A stretch of 6,351 bases of DNA. It comes from FEN-987 sp049521055 (GTDB lineage Archaea; Thermoproteota; Bathyarchaeia; 40CM-2-53-6). Where the stretch lies: assembly GCA_049521055.1 (NCBI GenBank), contig JBEKPE010000127.1, positions 1 to 6,351 on the forward strand. The letters are read 5' to 3'. The notes under the pieces are model-generated. The model worked only from the letters and a program-made list of their open reading frames with translations. It did not search any database and had not been told where the DNA came from. Below, one piece after another: positions 1 to 5,709 of the stretch (position 1 is its first letter; every line of letters starts with the position of its first letter). A program made the position numbers and the translations under genes.

Positions 1-567
1 GAGTGTCCGATCTCCGGGTATGTATCCTAGATTGAGGATTGTGTATAGGGACTGGCGGTAGACCGTTCGTTCGATCGGCGCTTGCAGAATGGCTTTCATT
101 TCGGATGCGAAGAGCAATACATCGTCCTTGACAAGGTAGTATAGTGGTTTGATTCCCATTCGGTCTCTTGCGAGAATCAGTTTTTTCTTAGTCGAATCCC
201 ACAACGCGATAGCGAACATGCCGTTGAGTTTGCTTGCAAAGGATTCCCCGTACTGCTCGTAACCGTGAACAATTACTTCCGTGTCGGACTGGGTTTTGAA
301 TTCATGTCCTAGCTGTTGAAGTTCATGCCGCAGCTGGCGGTAGTTGTAGATCTCACCGTTGTAGGTTACGTGGACGGTTCCGTTCTCGTTGTGGATAGGT
401 TGGTGTCCGCCTTCGATGTCAATTATACTCAGGCGGGCGTTAGCCAGCCCGACGGTAGTGTCCAGGTAGAACCCGGTATCGTCTGGCCCACGATGGTGTA
501 AGACTTCGATCATGCGGTGAAGGAGAGCCTCATCGTTGAGGCCGGAGAAGCCGGCTATGCCACACGT
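1..567 (-). CDS. asnB: Asparagine synthetase (glutamine-hydrolysing), N-terminal part, cut by window edge
   Basis: Asparagine synthetase B makes asparagine from aspartate, ATP and glutamine in the cytoplasm. The 189 visible codons are the N-terminal glutaminase (class II amidotransferase, Ntn-hydrolase) domain. They open with CGIAGFSG, so Cys2 would become the N-terminal nucleophile after removal of the initiator residue. Family motifs follow in order: HHRGPD (24-29), ARLSIID (44-50), YNGEIYNY (69-76), SDTEVIVH (94-101), LNGMFAIALWD (114-124), ARDRMGIKPLYY (133-144) and FASEMKAI (153-160). The ATP-binding synthetase domain lies beyond base 1. No ATG, GTG or TTG occurs in frame between an upstream TGA-TAA pair (619-624) and the conserved Cys. 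The codon just before Cys is ACG (565-567), preceded at 8 bases by a perfect TAAGGAGG, so ACG is called as the start. The family assignment is very secure; the start is an inference. It lies 188 bases downstream of the HMGS-like gene on the same strand. Confidence 0.93.
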
Positions 568-575
568 GGGTATCG

Positions 576-583
576 CCTCCTTA
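576..583 (-). promoter_or_regulatory. Strong Shine-Dalgarno deciding the asnB ACG start
   Basis: The minus strand reads TAAGGAGG, a full 8-base match to the 16S rRNA 3' end, followed by 8 bases and then ACG-TGT-GGC. This ideal spacing points to ACG as the initiation codon. The in-frame ATA two bases after the site is too close, and it would leave the catalytic Cys three residues inside the protein. Confidence 0.75.
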
Positions 584-615
584 GACAGATTTGAATCTTG
601 GATGGGGTGTGGGCC

Positions 616-623
616 TTATCAAA
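616..623 (-). promoter_or_regulatory. Possible TATA-like box of asnB
   Basis: The minus strand reads TTTGATAA in an AT-richer patch. A start about 25 bases downstream would give a leader of roughly 26 bases containing the Shine-Dalgarno. The match to the archaeal consensus is weak and there is no clear purine-rich BRE in front of it, so this is tentative. Confidence 0.25.
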
Positions 624-664
624 TTCTTGGTTCCATCAACCGTGGCCTGACCATGCCCGCTGTT

Positions 665-679
665 GATTTCTAAGAAATC
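665..679. repeat. Short perfect inverted repeat between the HMGS-like gene and asnB
   Basis: GATTTC-TAA-GAAATC forms a 6-bp stem with a 3-base loop, 77 bases after the HMGS-like stop codon. It is AT-rich and not followed by a T-run on the minus strand, so it is not a convincing terminator. The rest of the 568-755 gap shows only the asnB leader signals. Confidence 0.3.
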
Positions 680-755
680 GGATTTGGCCCAACTCTTCGA
701 CTGCAAGCCTCACCCAATTCCTGGGTTTAGCTTGTTCCATGCTTCTCTAGTCGAT

Positions 756-2336
756 CTAGCGAGCTATGACTCTTGCTGGCGCTGCCTTCGCTTCAGCTTC
801 CTTCAGCAAGGCTTTCGTTCTGAAGACGGGCCTGCAGACGGGTCCGTAGATGATGAGGCCAGATTTTCCCTCGTCGTCTAAACGCCTGATGACCGTTTCC
901 AGTTCCATTCCTGGTGTCAGTTCGCTCGCGATCGCGTCAACGACGAGCACTTTGCCTTGTTTAAGAAGCTCGAAGTTCGATTCGAATCGTTCTCGCATTG
1001 TGGGCTTGTCGATTGAGAGGAGTCGTGCGTTGAGCGGCATTGTGTGTTGTTCGACTGGTCCTTTGCAATCGAATTCTAGGCACCTGTCCCTCGCGGGATA
1101 GAATACGCGGCCGCATCCATTGCAGAGAGTGTAAGTGATGGTATTGCCGTCGTACGGTTCGACTTCCGCTATTATGCGGGGCAGTTCCAATTTGCTTCTT
1201 ATCGAGTGTTGCTTGAATCGGATGAGCCTTCGGTAGGATTCTAGGCTGATGTCGCGTCGCCTATTCAGATAGTCCCTGACGGTAGGTGTTTTGCCCTTCT
1301 TCCTGAGGATTGCATCTTCCACGTGCAACCACGTGGCGATCGTATACGCACCTGAGCCGTAGGAGACTGCTAGGACGTCTTCTCCGGGTTTGGCGTGGTC
1401 TAGAATGTCGCAGGTCGCGATTAGAGTGGATGCTGCATATGTGTTCCCCGTATCTAGGACCCTGAGCCATGGGCGTATTCTTTCCTCAATGAATTCAGGT
1501 GTCAACCTGATGCGTTCTTCGAGCTCTGGGTTGTCGAGTATGGGGATTTTTTCTTGGGCGAGGGTCTTGCATGTTTTCATAGGCATGTAGCCGGATGGTT
1601 GATGGAAGGTTACGTAATCGAAGTCTTGCAGCGAAATTTCCGGATGTTTCAGGAGCAAGCCTTCGATCGCTCCAATCACGTGTTTGATGTAGGCCTCAAC
1701 GGTGGTTCTGCCGAAATGGCTTGGAACACGAATTCCATCCCTCCGCCAGAAGTCGAGCGTGAGGCTCGAATAGGCCGCCGTATCTTCAATCGTTGCGACG
1801 CGATCCGCAGCGCCGAGAAGGAATGCGCCTGCACCCGCGCCGCACGCGTACTCTAAGGGATCGCCTACTGGGGCCTGAGCAACGTCGGTGCCAATAGCTA
1901 GGCCGTACTTTATTCTGCCGCTGAGAATCTGACTCTCGACGAATGCGGTTGATTGCATTCCAGAATTGCAGGCCCCTTCCAGGTCTGCGATGTACACGCG
2001 ATTGCCCATTCCCAGAAATGAAGCAACATGACGCGCTATAGTTCCCACCGCGTAAGGTTTTGATTCAGACCCTACGGCCACGGTTTCAATCTCGCCTGGA
2101 TCTACACCGGCCATATCTACCGCGTTCTGTGCGGCTTCAGTCGCGATCGTGATCGAGTCTTCCGATATACCCGCTACCGATTTGTCGCGGAGGAGGAGAC
2201 CGTTCCTAACTTTGTCAAGAAATTCAGGGAGGTCTTCACGATTACCTTCCCTTTCTCTGACGATGAGTTCACTTTGGATCCGTTGAAGGGGAACGTAGGC
2301 ACCGTACCCTACGATCCCGATCTTGTCGGTCGCCAT
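756..2336 (-). CDS. HMG-CoA synthase-like protein fused to a DUF35 zinc-ribbon/OB-fold domain
   Basis: The 526-residue protein has two parts. Residues 1 to about 350 are a thiolase-fold HMG-CoA synthase-like unit, with GSESKPYAV (89-97, candidate catalytic Glu91), EGACNSGMQST (120-130, candidate nucleophile Cys123), GDPLEYACGAGAGAF (158-172), FHQPSGYMP (244-252, His245), GNTYAAS (297-303) and YGSGAY (326-331). Residues from about 370 to 505 are a DUF35 unit: a rubredoxin-like zinc ribbon with Cys405, 408, 419 and 424, then an OB-fold. HMG-CoA synthase condenses acetyl-CoA with acetoacetyl-CoA in the archaeal mevalonate route. In many archaea it forms a complex with a thiolase, bridged by a separate DUF35 protein. 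Here HMGS and DUF35 are one chain and no thiolase lies nearby. All catalytic residues appear kept, so activity is likely, but a paralogue acting on another acyl-CoA cannot be excluded. The ATG start has GAGGAG six bases upstream. Confidence 0.9.
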   Translation of the reverse strand: MATDKIGIVGYGAYVPLQRIQSELIVREREGNREDLPEFLDKVRNGLLLRDKSVAGISEDSITIATEAAQNAVDMAGVDPGEIETVAVGSESKPYAVGTIARHVASFLGMGNRVYIADLEGACNSGMQSTAFVESQILSGRIKYGLAIGTDVAQAPVGDPLEYACGAGAGAFLLGAADRVATIEDTAAYSSLTLDFWRRDGIRVPSHFGRTTVEAYIKHVIGAIEGLLLKHPEISLQDFDYVTFHQPSGYMPMKTCKTLAQEKIPILDNPELEERIRLTPEFIEERIRPWLRVLDTGNTYAASTLIATCDILDHAKPGEDVLAVSYGSGAYTIATWLHVEDAILRKKGKTPTVRDYLNRRRDISLESYRRLIRFKQHSIRSKLELPRIIAEVEPYDGNTITYTLCNGCGRVFYPARDRCLEFDCKGPVEQHTMPLNARLLSIDKPTMRERFESNFELLKQGKVLVVDAIASELTPGMELETVIRRLDDEGKSGLIIYGPVCRPVFRTKALLKEAEAKAAPARVIAR

Positions 2337-2342
2337 GGAAAA

Positions 2343-2348
2343 CTCCTC
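2343..2348 (-). promoter_or_regulatory. Shine-Dalgarno of the HMGS-like gene
   Basis: The minus strand carries GAGGAG six bases before the ATG at 2336, which fixes this start and implies a leadered transcript. Confidence 0.7.
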
Positions 2349-2388
2349 TCGTTGCGAGGGTTAAAAGTATGGTAGCCGAATGGCGTGC

Positions 2389-2397
2389 GTATTTAAG
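2389..2397 (-). promoter_or_regulatory. Candidate TATA box of the HMGS-like gene
   Basis: The minus strand reads CTTAAATAC, close to the archaeal TTTAAATA consensus. Transcription starting about 25 bases on would leave a leader of about 30 bases that includes the Shine-Dalgarno. A second AT patch, CTTTTAAC near 2361-2368, would put the start almost at the ATG and is less compatible with use of the Shine-Dalgarno. Confidence 0.45.
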
Positions 2398-2443
2398 ATG
2401 ACATTGTAAAGGTCAAATTGAAGTGCAACATCCTCGACGCTCG

Positions 2444-2755
2444 CTATTGGCGCACTCCACACAAATCACAGAAAACCGCCACAGCAGGAATCTCGGCCTC
2501 GCAATCTCTACATCTCTTCGTGACCACCCCCGTCACTATGGTATTCGTAACCTGTGCAGGAGGCGCGATTGTCAGAGGAGGTGCATTCAATTTGAGAGGG
2601 GGCGGATTCTTGAGGTTGTGCTCCCTGATGTACTGGTGGAGCCCCTTGGATAGCTGAGCATAACTTACGTGATCCCCTTCGGTTACGCCTAAAATCGTTG
2701 CCAGTACCTTGTCAGCGTAAACTGATTTCTGGGTAAGCCCACTCAAGCCAAACAC
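2444..2755 (-). CDS. Small SWIB-like protein with C-terminal zinc ribbon
   Basis: The 103-residue protein has a region (about 5-51) whose pattern GLTQKS...LATILGV...VSYAQLSKGLHQYI-REHNLKNP resembles the first half of the SWIB/MDM2 fold, in particular the YIxEHNLxxP helix-end signature. A proline-rich linker (51-66) follows, then a zinc ribbon with Cys82, 85, 96 and 99 (CxxC-x10-CxxC). SWIB domains occur in chromatin-remodelling subunits and in small bacterial and plastid proteins. A nucleic-acid or protein-binding role is an inference. The second half of a normal SWIB domain is not visible, so the fold is shortened or diverged. The GTG start has no Shine-Dalgarno, but a BRE/TATA pair about 26 bases upstream fits a leaderless message. 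Upstream the frame is open to a stop near 2830 without another ATG, GTG or TTG. It has its own promoter, downstream of the membrane-protein gene. Confidence 0.75.
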   Translation of the reverse strand: MFGLSGLTQKSVYADKVLATILGVTEGDHVSYAQLSKGLHQYIREHNLKNPPPLKLNAPPLTIAPPAQVTNTIVTGVVTKRCRDCEAEIPAVAVFCDLCGVRQ

Positions 2756-2778
2756 GTCAAAGTCTAGGACTGCAGCGG

Positions 2779-2793
2779 TAATTAGTACTTTCG
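2779..2793 (-). promoter_or_regulatory. BRE plus TATA box for a leaderless SWIB-like gene
   Basis: The minus strand reads CGAAAG (2788-2793, a good BRE) directly followed by TACTAATTA (2779-2787). The box centre is about 27 bases before the GTG at 2755, the spacing expected when transcription begins at the start codon. This supports both the GTG start and a transcription unit separate from the upstream membrane-protein gene. Confidence 0.5.
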
Positions 2794-2837
2794 ACCGATT
2801 CCGACAATTTGTCTTCGGTTGCGTTTTCGCTCAGGTT

Positions 2838-2876
2838 GGGGGGCTTTTCTAGGCCCACGAGATGGGGGGTTTTCTA
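2838..2876. repeat. Imperfect direct repeat across the 3' end of the membrane-protein gene
   Basis: On the plus strand GGGGGG-C-TTTTCTA (2838-2851) recurs as GGGGGG-TTTTCTA (2864-2876), a 26-base offset. The first copy contains the stop codon of the minus-strand gene and the second encodes residues near its C-terminus. It may be a small tandem duplication that reset the stop codon. Confidence 0.4.
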
Positions 2877-3409
2877 ACCAACCCGTAAACTAGAAGAATT
2901 AGTCCAACTGCGCTGAGGCCCCAACCAACGTACGGCGTTCTTGGGTCTGGTTGCCGACTAGTCGTTACTTCATTGTAACTCACCGATAATGTCACATATT
3001 TCTTGAAGAGTGAGGCTCTGTTGTCGAAGATGAAGTGGTACACACCGCTGTTGTTGGTGTTGAAGGTGAAGTTGGAGTGCCCTTGCTGATCCCCGGAAAA
3101 TATGAAGCTTGATTGCTGGCCCGCGGCCCAATTTTGGTAATTGGTGTTGTCGAATACTAGGAATTGCACGTCACTTGAGCTGTTTGTGGGTGCTTGGGTA
3201 ACGTCGACTGTGCCGAAGACGGATACCCCAGTTGGGAGGGAGTACTGCCTGTCCGTAACATCCCCTACCAAGAATCCTGCTTGCGACTCCACATCGTGTC
3301 GCTGCACGACCTGAACTTCGACGGTAACGTACTGGCCGGCGACGGTGAGTAGAAGGATCCCCGCCACAAGGAGGATAGCCCCTATGAGGGTAGTTTTCAG
3401 GAGAACCAT
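2849..3409 (-). CDS. Double-anchored membrane protein with GOLD/emp24-like extracytoplasmic beta domain
   Basis: The 186-residue protein has a hydrophobic helix at about 4-26, a central extracytoplasmic domain (30-158), a second helix at about 161-178 and a short basic cytoplasmic tail (VRKPP). This gives an N-in/C-in topology with the domain outside. The central domain ends with a strand-rich pattern typical of GOLD-like beta-sandwiches: VQFLVFDNTNYQNW (81-94), a Ser/Phe-rich strand, NNSGVYHFIFDN (119-130) and KKYVTLSVSYNEV (136-148). GOLD domains are best known in p24 cargo receptors; archaeal proteins of this shape have no settled role. Three N-glycosylation sequons are present (N76, N113, N119), in line with surface exposure. 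No enzyme motif is seen. The ATG start has no Shine-Dalgarno, so a leaderless message is likely. The gene is divergent from the PRC-barrel gene. The GOLD assignment is pattern-based, not proven. Confidence 0.72.
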   Translation of the reverse strand: MVLLKTTLIGAILLVAGILLLTVAGQYVTVEVQVVQRHDVESQAGFLVGDVTDRQYSLPTGVSVFGTVDVTQAPTNSSSDVQFLVFDNTNYQNWAAGQQSSFIFSGDQQGHSNFTFNTNNSGVYHFIFDNRASLFKKYVTLSVSYNEVTTSRQPDPRTPYVGWGLSAVGLILLVYGLVRKPPISWA

Positions 3410-3430
3410 TCTGTAATCGCTTAGAATTAG

Positions 3431-3445
3431 CCATATGGGCCCATG
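3431..3445. promoter_or_regulatory. Palindromic site in the divergent promoter region
   Basis: ATGGGCCCAT (3435-3444) is a perfect 10-bp palindrome that overlaps a second one, CCATATGG (3431-3438). On the minus strand the CATATGG core is centred about 26 bases before the ATG of the membrane-protein gene, where a leaderless gene's TATA box would sit. The site could serve as a weak TATA element, an operator or both. No regulator is encoded nearby. Confidence 0.3.
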
Positions 3446-3482
3446 TTATGTGGTTTGAAAACGCCGTTGCGTTCAAGTGAGC

Positions 3483-3506
3483 GATATACCGCAAATCAGA
3501 TTTATT
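3483..3506 (+). promoter_or_regulatory. TATA-like elements for the PRC-barrel gene
   Basis: GATATAC (3483-3489) is centred 26 bases before the ATG at 3512, and ATTTATTC (3500-3507) is about 27 bases before the ATG at 3530. Either one would give a leaderless message. No Shine-Dalgarno precedes any candidate start, so the choice between these two boxes decides the N-terminus. Confidence 0.4.
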
Positions 3507-3511
3507 CGAAC

Positions 3512-3901
3512 ATGCTTCTGGCCGAACAGATGCTTCCCATGCCAAAGGAACCCAGTAAATCCCTGCCCGTGGAACAGTTCATCGGTTTACAGGTAATCGA
3601 CACAAAGGGGTCGCTGGTTGGTACAGTGAAGGATATTTCCGTCGACTTTGCGAACAGGGAAATCTCGATTCGAGTATCAACGAAGAATAAGGGAGAGATG
3701 GATTTCGGCTGGGACGACGTGCAATCTGTCGAGGATGTTGTCCTACTCAAGAAGGAGGTTAACCTCTCCTCCTTGGAGGAAACGGCGACTGATTCTGGTA
3801 AGGCACGGACGGTTCACGCGGCGTTGATTTGCCCTAACTGTGGCGCGTCTATGCCGGCCCGTGCCAAGTTCTGTTCAAAGTGCGGCTCGGACCTTACGTA
3901 G
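3512..3901 (+). CDS. PRC-barrel domain protein with C-terminal zinc ribbon
   Basis: With the start at 3512 the protein has 129 residues. Residues about 18-82 form a PRC-barrel: VEQFIGLQVIDTKGSLVGTV, then VDFANREISIRVS, then a DFGWDDVQSVEDVVLL strand. PRC-barrels occur in the ribosome-maturation factor RimM, in photosynthetic reaction-centre H subunits and in small archaeal proteins, including some linked to cell division. A mainly protein-binding role is expected. After a short Ser/Thr linker, Cys107, 110, 121 and 124 form a CxxC-x10-CxxC zinc ribbon ending in CGSDLT. The frame is open back to an ATG at 3443, but that would place the start inside the divergent promoter. ATGs at 3512, 3530 and 3539 are all possible, and 3512 fits a TATA box 26 bases upstream. 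The last 8 bases overlap the tail of the convergent ABC ATPase gene. Confidence 0.82.
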   Translation: MLLAEQMLPMPKEPSKSLPVEQFIGLQVIDTKGSLVGTVKDISVDFANREISIRVSTKNKGEMDFGWDDVQSVEDVVLLKKEVNLSSLEETATDSGKARTVHAALICPNCGASMPARAKFCSKCGSDLT

Positions 3902-4754
3902 TAAGCACGGGTTGCTCTGGTTTCGCCGAGCTTCCTTGGGCTTCTATGTCATGGATTGATTGAAGCTCTTTTATCCCCTTGAGCTTATGGCGAATCAGGG
4001 TGTTCTCTAATTCCTCTTTCAAGAGGTGCAGTATGTCCTTGTGCATGTGAACGAACATGGAATGGGTTCGATCCCTTGGACGCTCCAGCGATACTGGCAT
4101 GACTTTCTTGACTCTTGCAGGCCTTGAGGATAGAACGACGACCTTGTCTGCCAGCTCGATGGCTTCAGAGAGGTTGTGAGTTACTAGAACGAACGTCTTC
4201 CCTGTTTGCTTGTGTATATCGGTTACTTCTTCGCGAAGTACTTCGGCGGTGACTTCGTCGATCGCGCTGAATGCTTCATCCATTAGTACGACCTCAGGTT
4301 CGACTGCTAGAGCGCGTGCTATTCCGACGCGTTGTCTCATTCCGCCGGATAGTTGTTTGGGGTACATGTGTTCGTATCCCCCGAGACCTACCATCTCTAG
4401 GTATTGCTCCGACAATTCTCGGCGTTCCTTTTTTGGAACCTTCTGCATTTCTAACCCATATTCTACGTTCTCCATGACGTTTCTCCAGGGGAACAAGCCG
4501 AACGCCTGAAAGACCATGCTGATCTTATCGTGGGGGCCTTGAACTGGTCCGCCGTTAAAGCGAACCTCTCCCGACGAAGGTCTGTCTAGACCAGCGATGA
4601 TCTTTAGCAAAGTTGACTTTCCGCATCCGCTGGGGCCGACGATGGATACGAATTCTCCAATACCGATGCCGAAGCTCACTTCGTGCAGTGCGTGGAGTTT
4701 CCGTTCGGCATCGTAGAACTTGCTGACGTTGTCTAGTTCGACGTGATTATCCAT
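3894..4754 (-). CDS. ABC transporter ATP-binding protein, nitrate/sulfonate/taurine importer type
   Basis: This is the cytoplasmic ATPase that powers the adjacent permease. With the start at 4754 it has 286 residues; the positions here count from the alternative ATG at 4775. Walker A is GPSGCGKST (47-55), the Q-loop Gln is 90, the signature is LSGGM (142-146), Walker B is VVLMDE (162-167) and the switch His is 200. The FPWRNVMENVEYGL stretch (95-108) is typical of the SsuB/TauB/NrtD group. The residue after the catalytic Glu is Ala168 where this group usually has Pro (DEPFSALD, here DEAFSAID). After about residue 235 there is a charged, helical C-terminal extension of unknown role. The ATG at 4754 overlaps the permease stop as TAATG, typical of translational coupling. 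The ATG at 4775 would overlap by 22 bases and lacks a Shine-Dalgarno. The substrate cannot be read from the sequence. Confidence 0.9.
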   Translation of the reverse strand: MDNHVELDNVSKFYDAERKLHALHEVSFGIGIGEFVSIVGPSGCGKSTLLKIIAGLDRPSSGEVRFNGGPVQGPHDKISMVFQAFGLFPWRNVMENVEYGLEMQKVPKKERRELSEQYLEMVGLGGYEHMYPKQLSGGMRQRVGIARALAVEPEVVLMDEAFSAIDEVTAEVLREEVTDIHKQTGKTFVLVTHNLSEAIELADKVVVLSSRPARVKKVMPVSLERPRDRTHSMFVHMHKDILHLLKEELENTLIRHKLKGIKELQSIHDIEAQGSSAKPEQPVLTT

Positions 4755-5560
4755 TATGCCCACTTCTTTGCCCATGATTCCAACGAACCGAAGAACGCTC
4801 TATCAACCACGATCGCCACTAGAGCGATAGCCAATATCGCCGCAAATCCGCTCTGCAATGATCCCGACGTGACGTTTCCGTCTATGAAGTTCCCTATTCC
4901 CGCCATACGAGTGGCGATCTCAATTGCGATTATGATTTCCCACGCGAAATCGTATGCTAACCTCAACCCGCTAAACATGTGTGGGGAGATGGCTGGTAAA
5001 ACCATCTTTGTAAAGGTCGAGAGACGGCCTGATTTGAAGATGGTAGTGACGTCGAACAGTTCCCGAGGAATATTCCTGGTTCCTTCGCGGACGGTAAAGT
5101 AGATTGGAAAGAAACCAGCTACCGAGGCCATTATCACCGCAGCAACGTTGCCAGGGCCAAACCACAACACGAGAAGCGGCAGAAAAGATAGATCCGGAAG
5201 CGCACCGAAGAGCATGATCAGCGGCGTGAAGGTTAGATCAAACTTGTGCTTGCTGCCGGCTGCGAAAGCTAGCGGAAGGGCGATTGCGAATCCCAGTAGG
5301 AGCCCGAAGACTAAATTCAGAAAGCTGTGGGCTATTCGAAGCAGGAACGTTTCACTCTGAATGGACGAGAAGAAGACGACTAGCACGCTAGAGAAGGTCG
5401 GTAGACTGTTCCTGGGAACAACTCCAAGCCTTGTGATAAGTTCCCACACCGTAAAACCTAAGGCAAGCGGCGCGACCCACAAGTAATTCGAAAATCTGTT
5501 ACCTCCAAACACCGACTCCGTAAGGGACAGCGCGAGGGCTTTCTGTTTCTCTACAGACAC
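4754..5560 (-). CDS. ABC transporter permease, SsuC/TauC-like (BPD family)
   Basis: The 268-residue inner-membrane permease has about six hydrophobic helices. They include about 27-45, 75-100, 112-134, 137-156, 200-216 and 236-254. It carries the binding-protein-dependent permease domain of the nitrate/sulfonate/taurine group, with LPTFSSVL (53-60), a WEIIIAIEIA...GIGNFI stretch (207-226) and the ATPase-coupling EAA loop at about 167-192 ending in KMVLPAISP. The EAA loop is diverged: the usual Ala-Ala and Gly are replaced by Val/Thr and Lys176, although the closing LP is kept. The GTG start has GAGGT nine bases upstream. The stop overlaps the ATPase start. The gene is first in the two-gene operon, and no substrate-binding protein is visible on either side within the window. 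Confidence 0.9.
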   Translation of the reverse strand: MSVEKQKALALSLTESVFGGNRFSNYLWVAPLALGFTVWELITRLGVVPRNSLPTFSSVLVVFFSSIQSETFLLRIAHSFLNLVFGLLLGFAIALPLAFAAGSKHKFDLTFTPLIMLFGALPDLSFLPLLVLWFGPGNVAAVIMASVAGFFPIYFTVREGTRNIPRELFDVTTIFKSGRLSTFTKMVLPAISPHMFSGLRLAYDFAWEIIIAIEIATRMAGIGNFIDGNVTSGSLQSGFAAILAIALVAIVVDRAFFGSLESWAKKWA

Positions 5561-5569
5561 TTGATTGCG

Positions 5570-5574
5570 ACCTC
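5570..5574 (-). promoter_or_regulatory. Shine-Dalgarno of the permease gene
   Basis: GAGGT on the minus strand lies nine bases before the GTG at 5560, supporting this start over internal ones. Confidence 0.55.
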
Positions 5575-5610
5575 AGAATGCGATAAGCAAGTAGATGTCA
5601 TGCTAACTGT

Positions 5611-5619
5611 CAAATTAAG
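5611..5619 (-). promoter_or_regulatory. Candidate TATA box of the ABC importer operon
   Basis: CTTAATTTG on the minus strand would place the transcription start near 5590 and give a leader of about 30 bases holding the Shine-Dalgarno. The core AAATTAAG is nearly symmetric, so it could also fire rightward into the gene-free stretch. Confidence 0.4.
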
Positions 5620-5686
5620 GTTGGAACACTTTCCTTACGCAACTTGCTTCGAAAATGTGTCGTACCAAAGAAATAATCGCGCAGAA

Positions 5687-5709
5687 AATCAACCGCAAAC
5701 CGTTAATCG
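5687..5709. repeat. Inverted repeat, left copy (interrupted)
   Basis: AATCAACCG (5687-5695) and AACCGTTAAT (5698-5707) are both reverse complements of parts of the sequence at 5912-5925. The left copy reads as AATCAACCGTTAAT split by an extra seven bases that repeat ACCG. Confidence 0.4.

Noticed and set aside
316..501. Plus-strand open frame opposite asnB
   Set aside because: It lies entirely antisense to the highly conserved glutaminase domain and its product resembles no family.
665..679. Terminator after the HMGS-like gene
   Set aside because: The stem is only 6 bp, AT-rich and lacks a following T-run on the minus strand.
663..1101. Overlapping plus-strand open frames at the 3' end of the HMGS-like gene
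   Set aside because: They are antisense to the DUF35 domain and have no ribosome site or recognisable motif.
3171..3545. Minus-strand open frame across the divergent promoter
   Set aside because: It overlaps the membrane-protein gene in another frame and crosses the intergenic region; its product is Arg/Pro-rich without any domain pattern.
4743..5102. Plus-strand open frame opposite the permease
   Set aside because: It is antisense to conserved permease segments including the EAA loop.
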